From Ignelater luminosus (Eukaryota; Arthropoda; Insecta; Coleoptera; Elateridae), in the NCBI GenBank assembly GCA_011009095.1, contig VTPC01003503.1, positions 66,640 to 130,639 of the forward strand: a DNA stretch of 64,000 bases, read 5' to 3'. Positions within the stretch are counted from its first letter, which is position 1; every line of letters starts with the position of its first letter. A program made the translations under genes and the position numbers. Positions 36,991 through 49,400 of this stretch are shown here, piece after piece. The notes beneath the pieces were generated by a model. The model did not search any database. It was not told the origin of the DNA and worked only from the letters and a program-made list of their open reading frames with translations.

Positions 36991-39495
36991 ATGACAGGTT
37001 GCTCTAAAAAATGCTCTAATTTCCGTTTTGAAATCTAAGGCCAAATTATATCATAGCAGAATACCAATTTCAGCCTGATTTTAATAATAACATTGTGCTC
37101 GATTTTCACGTAGTATCTTTCACTCTAATTCAATAGGTGGGTTCAATGAAGTCAACAATTCGTATTGAACGTGCTGCTATTTTTTGCTAAATTTTCAGCA
37201 AGAGCTGAGTTTCGTTGGAACGCTGACTTAGCGTACTTTCTATGTCGGGAATAGTATGTTTTAAGTATACATCTGAGTGTGCAACGGAATTTTGTTAAAT
37301 TGTTTTTGAAAATAAACTAAAGTGATATTTTTATAATAATGATTTTATTATAATAATTATTTCTGGCGCTAAAAGTATTAAAATGTATACCATAGATTAT
37401 GTCGTCCAGTAAGCTAAAAGCTAAAATGAGTTGAATCACTGAGTCCATCGAACGCACCTAATGTTCCAAAATCATAAAGTATGGGATTAGACTCTTGAAT
37501 ATCTCCTACTTTGTTTCTAGAAACTATTATTTTACGTTTTTCTAATATTCCAGTTCCAGTATGCAAAAACTCGATATGTTACGGTTTAAGATACTTACCA
37601 TGAACAATGGCATTACCAAAATGACAAGCTTACCCTTTAATTCGTCAAATTTTATTTAAAAAAAAAATTAGAAACTCACACAAACCAACATCGTTTGTGT
37701 AGTACACCGTTGAGTCATATTACTGCATTCAGAAGAAAAACTTTCCAATAATTAAAATTTATTCCCTCATGTCATTTAATAAAATCAAGTTGGTAACTCT
37801 AAAAATAATTATATGTAATTATAAAATATTCAATATACACTCTAAATTTCATGTTAATCTGGTAAACGGTTTCTAAGATATTAGGCAGGTTCCATATTTT
37901 TGAAACATGGTGTATACCTCTCCTACGATTATGATATTTGATATATTATAATATCAAAACACGTGTTGATATGTAATTTGAATAAAGTTATCCGTGAAAT
38001 TGAGTATTGATTTGATTTATTGTAAATAATGTGGGGCCTCACGAAGCGAGGTTACAGAAAATAAATTAAACAAAAAGTAATTCAAGAATGTCAAAAAAGT
38101 GCCCCTCTAAACCTTTACCTCTAGAAATCGAATGCAGGTCGAAAAATCTGCGAAACCGAATTTTGCTTTGTCGTTACACTTTCTACAAACTTCTGTAATA
38201 TTGCCGTGGGGAGACTTTGAGTACAGGTTATAATGTGCTTTCTAATTGTGTCTTTACTTTACAAATTAGTTCAATATTTGAACAAGAAAAAATAGGTTAT
38301 CCCAGTGGGGATGGCTAATGTTAATTAAACGAGATAAAATTCAAATACAGCGCATCTGTGAATTAATTAACAAGCATACCGGACTTATTAAACTTTGCGG
38401 TAGTGAAAATTAAAACTACTACTTGTAATTCAGTGATAAGTATTATCAAAGGTACCAAGTATCTAAAAAATGTTTCTAGAAGCACAATGAAAATATTCTT
38501 ATACATTAAAACGTATGCAAATGTAAAAGCGAGTAACAATGAGATAATGCAGGAGTAGCGGCTAAAGAGAAAAACACAAGTCGTAGAAAATTAAAAGACG
38601 CCACACACATTACAGCGTAGCCGCCAACAAGGAGTGCAGACCCTACTGCGAACCTTTGTAATAATCTAAAGCGCATTCACCTCCGAAAGTGTAATCTATA
38701 CTACAGAATTTAAAAATCGTAGCAGATTGGTACCGAGGTAATAATCAGAAAGTTATTGGTTTTATCCATGAGAAAAGACTGCGATATTGTAAATTATCTA
38801 ATATAAATCGCCTCTTTCAGGACCAACGCCTGTAGAAAGAAGCAGAGTCAGTATTTACACGTTTTGATATTAGATTACATGAGTATGGTAAAAAAAATTA
38901 ACGTACGTTAACGTAATGATAACCTACACTCATCAACTAACTATGTGTTATTATAATAAATGCGAAAGTTTCTGCTTTCTAGATATCTCAATTCTGGCAA
39001 GCCAATTTGTTGTGTAACTCTGTTTCATTTTCCAACTCGATATCAATTGTTTTTATAACCGTCTATATTTACATTTAAAAGATTTCTATTAATATCAAAA
39101 TGTTTCCTTAACGAGCATGTTTAAACTCGAGTTGATGAAAATACAAGCAAGAAACAAAAAGAATAAGATAACAAAAAACATTCAAGAATTCTTCTAAAAG
39201 TAAGCAGAAAATTTAAACACACATACAACTGTAAGAAAGAAATTACCAGGTAGACATAAAAAGGTTGTTACGACATTTTATCAGCATTTAAATTTTATCA
39301 TCGAATTGATTCATCAGTACCTAAGTCTTTTTCCCCTGACAGAAATTAGCTAATTAGGTCTGGATTCAGAATCAATTCTATTTGGTAAAGGGTTTGTATA
39401 CCCGAAGGGTAAACCCCTTTTAATTGATTCAAATATAGTCTAAATAAAAACGATTTTATTTTATACTAGTAGCAAAAAAAGAAAAAATGTCTTAC
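36991..39495. other. Intron sequence just 3' of exon 2 of the split gene
   Basis: AT-rich with no recognised element. A small hairpin-forming stretch (AAAGGGTTTGTATACCC and GGGTAAACCCCTTT) lies near 39388-39420, shortly before the exon 2 donor. Confidence 0.5.
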
Positions 39496-39585
39496 CTTCT
39501 TCTCGAGTATCGGAGTGTGCTTCTTTTTGTCCATTGACGTTGGTGTAAACAGACGAGTGCGTTTTCATCATTTTCAGCGTGTTAC
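39496..39585 (-). CDS. Internal coding exon 2 of a split minus-strand gene, product unknown
   Basis: On the minus strand the acceptor is TCTCTTTTGTTCAG, with a good pyrimidine tract, and the donor is GAAGAAG|GTAAGAC. The exon is exactly 90 bp, phase 1 in and phase 1 out. It encodes GNTLKMMKTHSSVYTNVNG and then QKEAHSDTREE, with the split codons shared with neighbours. The first split codon fits exon 1 (G plus GT gives G) and the last fits exon 3 (G plus TG gives V). The peptide is hydrophilic with no cysteine. Codon content and GC level differ from the surrounding intron. I do not recognise the family. The 66-codon frame that includes it continues into intron on both sides and is not itself the gene. 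Confidence 0.75.
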
Positions 39586-41546
39586 CTGAACAAAAGAGAT
39601 ACGATTTAGGGATAATAAATTGATTTATTAGGTTCGCTATAAACTGTACTGGGCCTGTCAATTATCATTGTATTGGGATACGTTCACCTCTTGAACATTT
39701 CACACTAGAAAATTAATCGAGTCTTGGCTCATTAATATTTGTGAATGTTCAATCACAACGTTTCTGAAATATTGATGGAAGCGTACACTTCAACTTTGTA
39801 AAAAGAATTTCTCAATCGAACATGACATTCAAACGTAATCTAGATATGATGAATGTCGCGTAATATACTGTTGATTCTTACAATTTTAAAAAATTCGAAA
39901 TGAAATATAGAAAAAACTAAATGAATATTCTGAATTATTTTCTGCTCCAAGTTGACAACATGAGTAACACGTGATCAAAGCAAAAGCTTTAATTAGTCTA
40001 ACACTTTGCTACTTACTGATAACGATATTTGGCGAAGAAAATAACAGTCGTCAAAGCTTCTTTTAATTGACCTTTTTCTTTGATCGCACGTTACAAACAA
40101 ACAAACTACTTATTTTGCAAGGCTAATTTATGTAAAAACCTGGATTGAAAATAAGGGTGTCTGCTTAAAATGTTGCTTCATCGCCATAGCGGTATCCTTT
40201 CTGAACGAAAACAACCGTAACAAAACATTTGAATGCATCAATATTAAGTGAAACGGAACTTTATTGCCAAACTTTGCCTATTGTTGTTCTTTTTTACATT
40301 TATTTGCTTACGTTTAAATTTTAAATCGTCTACTAGTTCTTTTCAATGCTTTGCCGATAATCTAAGCTTTTGTTCATTTGTGCTACTTGCTAATAGAAAT
40401 TTACATATTATGTAAATCAATTGACGGGAAATATTTTGAATCAGCTTGTTGTACTCTAACCAAATAACTTATCAGATCAAAATACTTTATTATATCTGGT
40501 TCCCAAAAAAGGGAAGCTATTTTAGACATTTTAAGAAATATTTATAAAACAATGGCAAAACTGTTAATGACGTAATTTTCTGTTGAAAACCAAGTAATAT
40601 AAATTACATATAATGTTTCAACTAAATCATGAAATTCTGAAATCTGAAATGCAGAAAGTCAAAAGTGGTTACAGCATCTTGTAAAAAAGTGTCATTGTCA
40701 ATTAACAAAACAGTGATAGGTTAAGAGAGAAAAACATAACCAACATTAAAAATAACGTTCATAAATGGTACATACTGCAACGCCCTTCTATCAAGGTGTA
40801 GAGATGTGAAAAGATCTAAATTGGCTTTTCGATTTCTTCCGATTTAGAAGCTTATTGCACTCTACTATTCAATTATTTATCTTTAATTAACATTACACTG
40901 AAGGTCACAGTGAGAGGAGCAATAGGTAATGAATTAATTTTGAACTTCAGTACATACAATCTAGAACAGACTATGTTGCTAGGGTCGTTTCTGACGTTCT
41001 CTGGTGAGGTTAATTTTATACGTTGCTTTAAAGTGTGTATACATCTGTACTTTGAGATGGTCGATAAAGGTTTTTATTCACCTAAATTTCAGGAATTTCG
41101 ACTTAAGAGACCGGGGTTGAGGCTCTAAGGAGTATCAATCAACTTTGCACTAATCACTTTGACATTTGATACAGACACTGAAATACATATACAAATCTGA
41201 ATAGCTTTGAAAAAAGGCCCATACTGATGCCAAAAAAACTTTAGCTTGAAAAGCAGTGAGTTAGGATTCTGAAGAGTATTTTCATTGTGAGTTTACTTTT
41301 AGGTATTAACAAGTAACTGCTCACACTGTGACTCTAGGATCTTTTTCTAATCTGAGTTGTTTTGTAAACTAGACAAGTAAATACCATAGATAAGGTCTGA
41401 TTTTGTTTATGTGCAAAGTATCAAGTAGATTTTTGAAAACAAAATAATGCGACGCTGCTGCCTCTGAATAAATTTTTATAACTAAACAAATATAACAAAT
41501 TTTTTTACGTTAGAACCAAAAGTTACCAATTTGTCTACATATTATA
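39586..41546. other. Intron 1 sequence, nothing recognised
   Basis: The 3' part of the 16.6-kb intron between exons 1 and 2. AT-rich, with no element ends; the frame at 40910-41128 lacks any recognised motif. Confidence 0.5.
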
Positions 41547-41841
41547 CAATAAGCGTCGAAAAGTCCGGACCAAAAAAAAAGAGATTTTTGTTTTCAATTT
41601 TTTTGAAACACTTTTTGCGCCAATAATTTGTGCGCGTGTGAAAACCAAATTACAAGTTACTTCAATCTACCAAGCCATTTCTTATTATGTCTTTTGAAAT
41701 GAGTAAAATTATCAGTTGACAAATATTTTAAAAATATCAATAAATTTATAATACAGTGTGATAGAATATCATTAAATGAGACGCTTGGTATAGAAAAGAA
41801 GCAATTTGTCTATCACATTAAAAACTTTTTGACGGTCACTG
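41547..41841. mobile_element. Short Tc1-like MITE
   Basis: The left end CAATAAGCGTCGAAAAGT and the right end, inverted, CAGTGACCGTCAAAAAGT agree at about 13 of 18 positions and are flanked by TA (41545-41546 and 41842-41843). The interior is AT-rich and non-coding. CAGTGACCGTCAAAAAGTTT-like ends are typical of Tc1-like elements; the left end has diverged. Confidence 0.5.
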
Positions 41842-41843
41842 TA

Positions 41844-43280
41844 TAAATAAAATTCTGAACTATACGCATAACGATTATTACATTTTGATAAAGACTCTGC
41901 ACTGATCCAGCGTGCTACTTAAGACAAATTCTAAATATTTATGAAGAGCAAGATGTGCCCCCAGCAGCTATTTCTCATAGGGTTATTTAAAGCATCAGAT
42001 AAACTAAAAAAACGTGAAAATAGTTAGCACTCTTGGGATTTTTTTGTAGCAAAGCGAGAACTGATGCATTATATAAATTATGTTCAATAAACTTCTAAAA
42101 CTGAGGTCTGCGCGGTTTAGTGAGTAAGACCGTTGGTTTGAAATCGAGCGGCGAATAGTAGATAAGTGCTCGCCATAGTCATTTATATTTGTAAATAACG
42201 TAACATTACAAATTAGTTTGCTAATTAGGGTATTCTTTTATCGCCGCTTCGTTTTAGGTTTTGTAATAATAAGTATTATTTAAGTTATTTTCTGAATGCG
42301 CTGTTGACTTCGTGATGAATTGTTTTGCTTTTTTTTGCTCCACAAGGTAAGGATTGGACAAAACATCAAAAATTCTAATACACTTTTTAGTAAATGAATT
42401 AAACATGTCAACAAAAAAACAATCCTGATTTACGCATAAAAAATACCTAAAATACAATGAAAATACAAACAAGTGCTCCTAAAAGAAATTACGTGAAACA
42501 AACGTTGATACGTATTTCATTTGTGTCAGTCCGAGCTCTTTTGTGGTTACTTGGATAATTCCCAAACGTCTTTAACAAACAACATTTCTCTTTTAAATTA
42601 ACTTTGAATATACGACGTCACAGGAAATAAAAAAAATCAGAAAAAATATTTAAGATACATAAGGTATTATATTGATTACAAATAGAGTGTACAGGGGTCT
42701 GAACTTTAAACATCCACTTTAGCTCAGCACAGTTATAGTGTGTGTGATACTCCGTAGTATTAAAGTTTTATTCAATTGTGTCTACCTGATACTGCCATAA
42801 TTTATAATGATCGTAGTCAACTTTTATCTCAGATAATCTGAAACTACAGTTAGTCTCTTATAGCTCTGTCAAGCCCAATTTCATTTTCTGATTGCATTGA
42901 AAACTCAAACAAATGAGTATTTGTAATTAGTGATTAGATCTGCAAGCGTTAGCCACTTACAACTATGACGGTTACATATCTAAGGTCTTTTGTATTTAAC
43001 AAAACAACTATTGTCAGAAAACGTTTTTTATCTTATTGGTTTTTTTTTTCGTTCTCAAGCAACAAGAAACTAAAGGCTTTTTCTCTATATTGATCTAAAA
43101 ATAGACTTAACACACCTAGATTAAAAGTTCTTGGCATTAAATCAACTATACGCTTGGCTCGATGTACCACAAAGAGGATGAAGTTGATTCTGGAATTTTC
43201 TCGTACTTGCTTGAATCTCTTACATCTGCTGTTAGAATTCTTTTTGAATTAGAATTGATGTCGCTTGCTTCAAACTTATA
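41844..43280. other. Intron 1 sequence, nothing firm
   Basis: AT-rich. A tRNA-like patch at about 42110-42160 (GTTTAGTGAGTAAGAC then TTGGTTTGAAATCGAG) could be a SINE or tRNA relic but lacks a complete box B or cloverleaf. Confidence 0.45.
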
Positions 43281-43498
43281 TGGGGTGTAAACGATATATT
43301 TGTGTAAAATTTGGCAGGTAGATCTTTCATCGAAAATTAAACCTCGTTTGTTGTATAATCCTTTTTCATAAAATTAATCACTTTCAAGATACAGGGTGTC
43401 AAAGTTTTTTCTAAATTTTTTCTTTATTTTTCCAATATCTCAAAAACAACGTAAGATATTGCAATAAAAATTTCTACATGTTTATTACTTTCGAATTG
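43281..43498. repeat. Left inverted arm of a composite repeat
   Basis: This segment (GGGGTGTAAACGATATATTT, GGCAGGTAGAT, ACAGGGTGTCAAAGTTT, ATATCTCAAAAACAACGTAA) matches 46294-46497 in inverted orientation across its full length, with point differences and small indels. It is one arm of a 3.2-kb unit, or one of two separately inserted members of the same repeat family. Confidence 0.75.
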
Positions 43499-45661
43499 TT
43501 AAGATGATTTGATAATTATTGTCCCGGTTAGCATTATGCTAAATTCCATTTAATATCTATTGTAATATTGTACATAAAACTCTTCCGAAGTCATAAGATA
43601 CAAATTGTATTTCGCATTTTATATCTCTGTAAATATTTAATTTTCCTCTTCTTCGATAAATGTTATTCGCTTTTAGTAAAGTCAAAAAATAGAATATTTG
43701 TTCCTTTCTCGCTTCCTCTGTTGCGATTAAACAAGTTTGAATCTTTTAAAAATTAAATATATCTCTATTTTTACTATTTCATTCTTCCTTATTCCTAGAA
43801 TTTTGTTGTTAAAATCCAGGCAGTAGACACATAAATTAAGCTTCTTGACACTAAATGCAAATTAGCTTTGCACGGTCACTCCAGTTCAAATTCTTAGAAA
43901 TGGGTAGCTTTCCCCTTCTTTTGCGTGTATCAATCAACGCAATAATGTCGTCATTAGGGCGAATGATGTTATCGAGGGGAAAACCACGTCATTTCTTGCT
44001 TGGAAATTTAAAAAAGTCTTGCTTGAGCTCTCGTCAAGAACCCGTTGCGTTCCTTTCGTTATTATACCTGGAGATCTTCTCCTTGGGAATTTTAGAAGTC
44101 ACGAGATCCATTAGTTTTGAATTAAGCTATCGAAGTTATATATTTAACCTACACTGAACACAGTTTTTCGGAGTGCAAGTGTGTCGCGTCTTCAAGGCAT
44201 TGAAGATTAAGTTTTATCCTGGTTTCAGGAAGAAATATCGTTAGTATCTCGTCACCTATTTAATATTACAGTCTTATGACTGGATTATCCAATCTCTAGA
44301 AGGTGTTATCGATACTTTCCGTATCGTTCCGTCAAGCATATCTGTAAATACCTGTACATATCTTTGGGAATCCCCCAGCCGGCAGCTGTTTGACCCAGTG
44401 AATGTAAAAGCCAGTATAAAGGTTTTTGTGCCAGTGCTTATAACCAATTACGTGTTTATGAAATTATAGCCAAACGTATGTGGATTAATAATTCCGTATT
44501 GGGATTCACTATTAGCTGTAAGTTTATTTTATTTGTCAACGTTTTTTATAAGAACAATTTGTGCATTTTGCAATACAAGTGAGCTGCGATGTTATTATGC
44601 ATCTCGCAAGAAGTTGCTGTTTTTATTTAACGTAAAATATAAGAAGATATTTTGCCGTCGCTTAAATTAGGAAAATCTAGTGGTTAGATTTTATAGTTTA
44701 ATGAAATTACTGAGCCCGTTAAACAACATTTAGCAACGGACCAACTGTTTGTTTATCGTTTCTTTACGTTTACCAGTTTATCTTTCATTCATATCAAACA
44801 GAAAACGAATACTTGTGTTGCATTCGTTATCATTGTAATATCTTTATGTCGCATCCCATTATTGTTTATAAACTATTGTATCGATTGACATTCAGTATTT
44901 GTTACTTGCTTTTAACTAAAGTAAGGAGCTCACGTATTTTATTTTCGCATTATTTAAAATATAGGTTAGTGAGTCATCGACCCTTCAGGTCTGAAACGCA
45001 CATTATCTGTACATAATCATTTATCATTTTTCTCGTTTATGTTTATCTATTTATTTGTGTTTGTATCTGAAACTTATTGTTTCCTGTTTATCTTGCTTTC
45101 ACTTTTGTTTCACTGTTGCGAACTTGTGTTTATCTGTTCATGATTATTACGTGTGTAAATATATGCTTTGCTCTCACTTTAATTGTCGTTTATTTGTGTC
45201 AACACACGTGATAGGGTCTGTTACAGGGAACATAAAACTTTGGAAATTGTCGTGGGACTCCGACTGCACACTGAAGAACGACAAAAGTTATTCAGTAAGT
45301 ATTGTTTTACCGATCAGATGTCGCAGGAGGACCCCTTTTTCCGATACCGTAGACCAGAATAGTGGATCAGTCTTAAGATCAGCTGGTCATTTATATAAGT
45401 CAAAGTTTACTAAGACTGGTGCCCCCTTTCGTTACTTTTTCTACAGTAATCTTTCTCTACGACTCTGACCCAATATCCGAAAAACAGAGCAAGTCGTTTC
45501 ATAAGGCATACCGTTATTATCTTATGCTACGTTATTTCCCAGGATCACTAAACCCATTTACACGTAACAGAATGTTTACTTTTGCACGTAGTCTTATGTT
45601 TGATATCCGTATCAGAGGCGAAGAGTTGGAGAGGGACTAACACCTTAATGTAAAGAAAAAT
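43499..45661. other. Interior of the composite repeat, no recognised gene
   Basis: This holds frames of 100 codons (43855-44157) and 137 codons (45055-45468) plus an overlapping 73-codon frame, all on the plus strand, with no domain I recognise. The GC content at 44300-44420 and 45230-45620 is higher than the flanks. A TATA-like AGTATAAAGG near 44411 could be a core promoter of a retroelement. I infer eroded mobile-element interior and do not call a gene. Confidence 0.4.
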
Positions 45662-46032
45662 TGTTACGCCACTGAAAAATTAAAAGATTTAACGATTGTT
45701 AAAAAAAGTTGTTCTTGCATTTTCCGAAACCTTTCAAATTCAGTGGTCTATAGTAAGATCATACGTTGTTTTCTAAGTATTTCAAAAACAAAATGCAATA
45801 TTTGTATCTCATTCCCGTACAGAAATTAAGTCTACTCTTTCTTATAACTTTCTTTATTAAAGTGCATCGTTTCTGAGATACAAGGTGTCATAGGTTTAAT
45901 TCAAAATCTTAACGAAGTTGAATGATTTTGAAAGACTGTTCTACAGGAAAAGCCCGAGATCAATCTTTTCTGTTAAATCGATTGGTCATTCAAAAAAGTA
46001 GCAGAATTTTTTAATTTTTCAGTGGCGTAACA
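45662..46032. mobile_element. MITE-like element with 24-bp inverted ends
   Basis: TGTTACGCCACTGAAAAATT at 45662 onward is repeated inverted up to 46032 (AATTTTTCAGTGGCGTAACA), an almost perfect pair extending over about 24 bp. The unit is about 370 bp. The interior contains a degraded piece of the repeat monomer also present in the flanking arms (GAGATACAAGGTGTCATAGG). The target duplication was not resolved. Confidence 0.6.
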
Positions 46033-46047
46033 TCTTTCATTCCGAGT

Positions 46048-46383
46048 AAGGTGTTGGTCCCCCCCAACTCTCTGTCCCTGATAAAAATATCAAATATAAA
46101 TCTATGTGGAATAGTAGATATCTGACAGTAACAAGCATCTATAAACTCTCATTCCGATATCTTACACTGTTCTCAAGATATTGAAAAAATAAGAAATCTT
46201 GCTTTTCTTTACAGGAAGGTGTTATCTCCTTACCAACCCTCCGCCTCTGATACAAATATCAAACATAAAACTACGTAAAATGGTAGTCATCCAAAAGTAA
46301 TAAACATGCAGAAAATTTCATTCCAATATCTTACGTTATTCTCGAGATATTAGAAAAAAAAATTTTATAAGAAACTTTGACAC
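46048..46383. repeat. Tandem duplication of a ~168-bp repeat monomer
   Basis: Two successive copies start at AAGGTGTT (46048 and 46216). They share the order of blocks CTCTG/CCTGATA(A/C)AAATATCAAA, TCATTCC(G/A)ATATCTTAC and TCTC(A/G)AGATATT. The second copy runs into the inverted arm. The monomer is diverged between copies, so the duplication is old. Confidence 0.65.
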
Positions 46384-46497
46384 CCTATATCTCAAAAACA
46401 GTGAGCTTTATGAAAAAAGGTTATATTACAAAGTAGATTTGATCTTTGATAGGGAATCTACCTGTGAAATATTTGCACGTACATCGTCTACATCCTG
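46294..46497. repeat. Right inverted arm of a composite repeat
   Basis: This is the partner of 43281-43498 in inverted orientation (TTTGACACCCTATATCTC, GAATCTACCTGTGAAATATT, ACATCGTCTACATCCTG). The outermost bases of both arms pair as GGGGTGTAAACGAT and AGGATGTAGACGAT, so the arms appear to end at the same family boundary. Confidence 0.75.
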
Positions 46498-49204
46498 TTT
46501 ATTTTGTTCTAAACATTACAATAGAAATGAACACTAAACCTCCTTTAGTACTCCCTACTTGATTTTCGCTGTAAGTAAAGTTTAAAGTTTTCGAGTTAGA
46601 GTAAAATTGTTTTGTAGCTCAGAAAACAGACTGAGGTTATCGTATTGAGTAGTGACTCTTGGTCACAAACTGAGAATGTTTATTATGTAAAACTAGTTGA
46701 AAAATGATCTTTTGTTCCATCAAATATGATGGAAAATCGCAACTAATCTTCCATGCATCGACTTTCTAGAAACTTTTGGTTCATAATAACAAAAATAGGC
46801 TTTCTCCTCAGTCACTATGCTTCTTACATCCTTGAATTCTAAGAGCAGGTAATAATTGCTTTTTGTTGGACTTACTGCAGGGTATATTCAGAAAACCTTT
46901 TACGTACCTGTAAATTTGAATACAAAGTCTTCTTAAGGCTAGTTGTGTGACTACATGATACCTTTTGATTCGACTCGGTATAATTAAGCAAAGCTAGAGT
47001 ACTTTCTTCTAATTAGTTTCTAACTAATCTAATAAATATTTAAAGTTTAGGCTATCAAATGCTATATCGTTAAAATCAGAAGAAATCCATCTACCTGAAT
47101 CCGGGAAATATAAAAATATACGGGGTGCGTCATTACAAAAACTTATGATAACGTCATTAATCGAAACCAATGACGGTCGAGAAAGTGTGTATTTTTATCA
47201 ATGAAATTGACGTGTCTAAAGGTTTTTGCAAAAAACAACTTTATTTCAAATTTAATGAATTTGTTTCGTATTTTTGCCGCTCATTGCATACGGCACAGCG
47301 CCTGCCATTAGTATACCGGGTTATTAAAATTAGACCCTTACTATTGCTATCTAGAGAATCATAAGAGATGTATGGTCGGTTAATTGCAGCAAAGTTGGGT
47401 ATTTTAATTCTCATTAATAACCTAAAACAAATTCAAGCTACCTCCATTTGCCTACGAACGAACTCGAAATAATGAAATTTCTCAATTTTTGCTTTTCGTT
47501 CATAACTTCTTTATTATTGAAACTTTTCTAAACTGAAAAAGTATTTTTGCTGGAGTATCTCATTTTTGATGTATTTACGACTCATCCAGATTTTCAAGCA
47601 ACACTTTAGCTTTTTCCTACAATCAAGATTCATATTTTCTTAGGTGTATTGAATTAGAAAACGTTATATCACATCATGTGCCTTAGATCACTTAAATTAG
47701 ACATGTTAACAAAAATGCGTTCTGAATAGTGTGCAACGTAGGTACTAAGTGTGTTTTATTGCTTGTTTATTAATTTAAACAAATGCCAATTTAAACGACC
47801 TGACGCCTGCTTGATTGTTAAACGTATTAGCCTGAATAAGTTTATCACAAGTAGGTATCAGAGAAATTACATTCTCCGCTTCGCATAAAAGTATTCGTTG
47901 CAATGAAAACTTTAAGGTGTGTTAGGATGTAAAAGGTTTCCCGAAACAATAACCGTACCGCCTGTAACAGTATTCAGTATCATCGTTTACATCGACGTCA
48001 AAAATAAAAAATGTTTCTCTCGTTTGTTTCGGAAACTTAGATCTCTTAAGAATCAATTTTATTTAAGATTTTGTTGCGTGTGGTTTTTTGGATTTGACCT
48101 AATTTGATATTTAAAAACTAGAGTGATTAATTTACCGTTCGATTCCACTGTTATGTTCTTTTTATTTATTTCGTGTAACGTTGTAATAATGCACAAATTT
48201 AATATTAAAATATTGGTGTTTGTTAAACACGGATCCATATTTATAAGCTGTAATAATAAAACCTCCGTTCACTATGGGCTTATGAGGGAATTACGTAAAA
48301 TTCTTGCACTTTAGCGAATGCTTTGGTACTGTAACAGTACAAAAGGGTATATAATAACCATAATTGATCCTAACGAGCTTAAACTGTTTCATATGTAACC
48401 CAGGATTATTGAGCGGATTGTGTATATGTAGTATAGTGTTTCACATATTCATGTTCTTGAACACATAGGCTGGGCGTTGTTTTATTTATTTATTTTTCCT
48501 TCCTTTCGCTTCTTACTTCTTAACAGCAGTTGGGAGTCTCGTTTTATGTATGAATACCAAGTTTACAGTTACAACAGCAAATACAATATAATCACATACA
48601 TATTTAATACAGTACAGTTAAAGAACTAGACCTTGTAGAAAGTGCAATGTGCTACTGCGACCTTTGTTTTCTAAAGAGAATACGATATTCTATCTTAGCT
48701 AGCTTTTCAATTTTACAACTCTTAATAAAAACAACAACTGCTAATTAAAAGTTCATCTGTAAGCTTTTTACATAACATGATGGACGAATAAAAATCGGAC
48801 ATTTTAGTTAATAAAACGGTAGAATAAAACTCCGGATGTTTACCTTAGGCAAAACACAGTTTGCAAAATTAACTGTATCAATAAATGGAAAATGCTTTGC
48901 TGATAAAAAATTTAAAACTTTTTACCATAGAACGTAATCTCGCTTCAAATATAGACTGACAGTTCGCGTTATTCTCCGTTTTACTTTTTATTATGTATGT
49001 GCTCTTTCAGGTACTAGCTTGATCCTCACTATTTTCAAGACGAATTACCTGCTTTTACTAAAATAGAAACTACGACCTCAACAAATTCTCATTGAGATTT
49101 ATAATATTCTTGTTGTTTATTAGAAGAAGTAAAACTAGAAACAATTCTGTATTTATTAATTTAATAAGTAAATTTCTAAACATATCAAATTAAATTAATT
49201 CTAT
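46498..49204. other. Intron 1 sequence, diffuse old repeats
   Basis: No gene was recognised. GGTATAATTAAGCAAAGCTA at 46977-46996 also occurs at 35423-35442, so a dispersed repeat is represented at both places. Short frames at 47170-47364 and 47919-48314 have no recognised motifs. Confidence 0.45.
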
Positions 49205-49400
49205 TTAAAAATAATATTTTAGCAACTTAATAAGTATATCTTCTTTGTTTTCATTTTTGGCACTAACTACAAGGTCTACCTTCTTCCCGATGCCAACCTC
49301 GAATTCAGGTGCCTTGTCGGTCCGGTCCAGCTTGAGGTTACAATGCTTTTAGAAAATCACGCGTGTGGGCGTCAGGTGTAAACGCGATCTCCGCTCTTCG
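49205..49400 (-). pseudogene. Short coding-like relic, family unresolved
   Basis: A GC-richer patch reads on the minus strand as CNLKLDRTDKAPEFEVGIGK, then VDLVVSAKNEN, followed by a few residues and TAA at 49205. An adjacent frame reads AEIAFTPDAHTRDF just upstream, as if one frameshift separated two parts of one protein. The sequence looks like real protein. The C...DL.L..... pattern faintly recalls extracellular domains of integrin alpha chains, but that is too weak to assert. No convincing splice sites bound it. It could be a transposon-gene piece, a processed pseudogene or a host exon. Confidence 0.3.

Noticed and set aside
42110-42165. A tRNA-like patch with box A and box B resemblance
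   Set aside because: Box B does not match GGTTCGANTCC and no cloverleaf stems could be drawn.
45055-45640. Frames of 137 and 73 codons proposed as a gene
   Set aside because: They overlap, begin in T-rich low-complexity sequence and show no domain; they lie inside a composite repeat. They are noted only as interior sequence.
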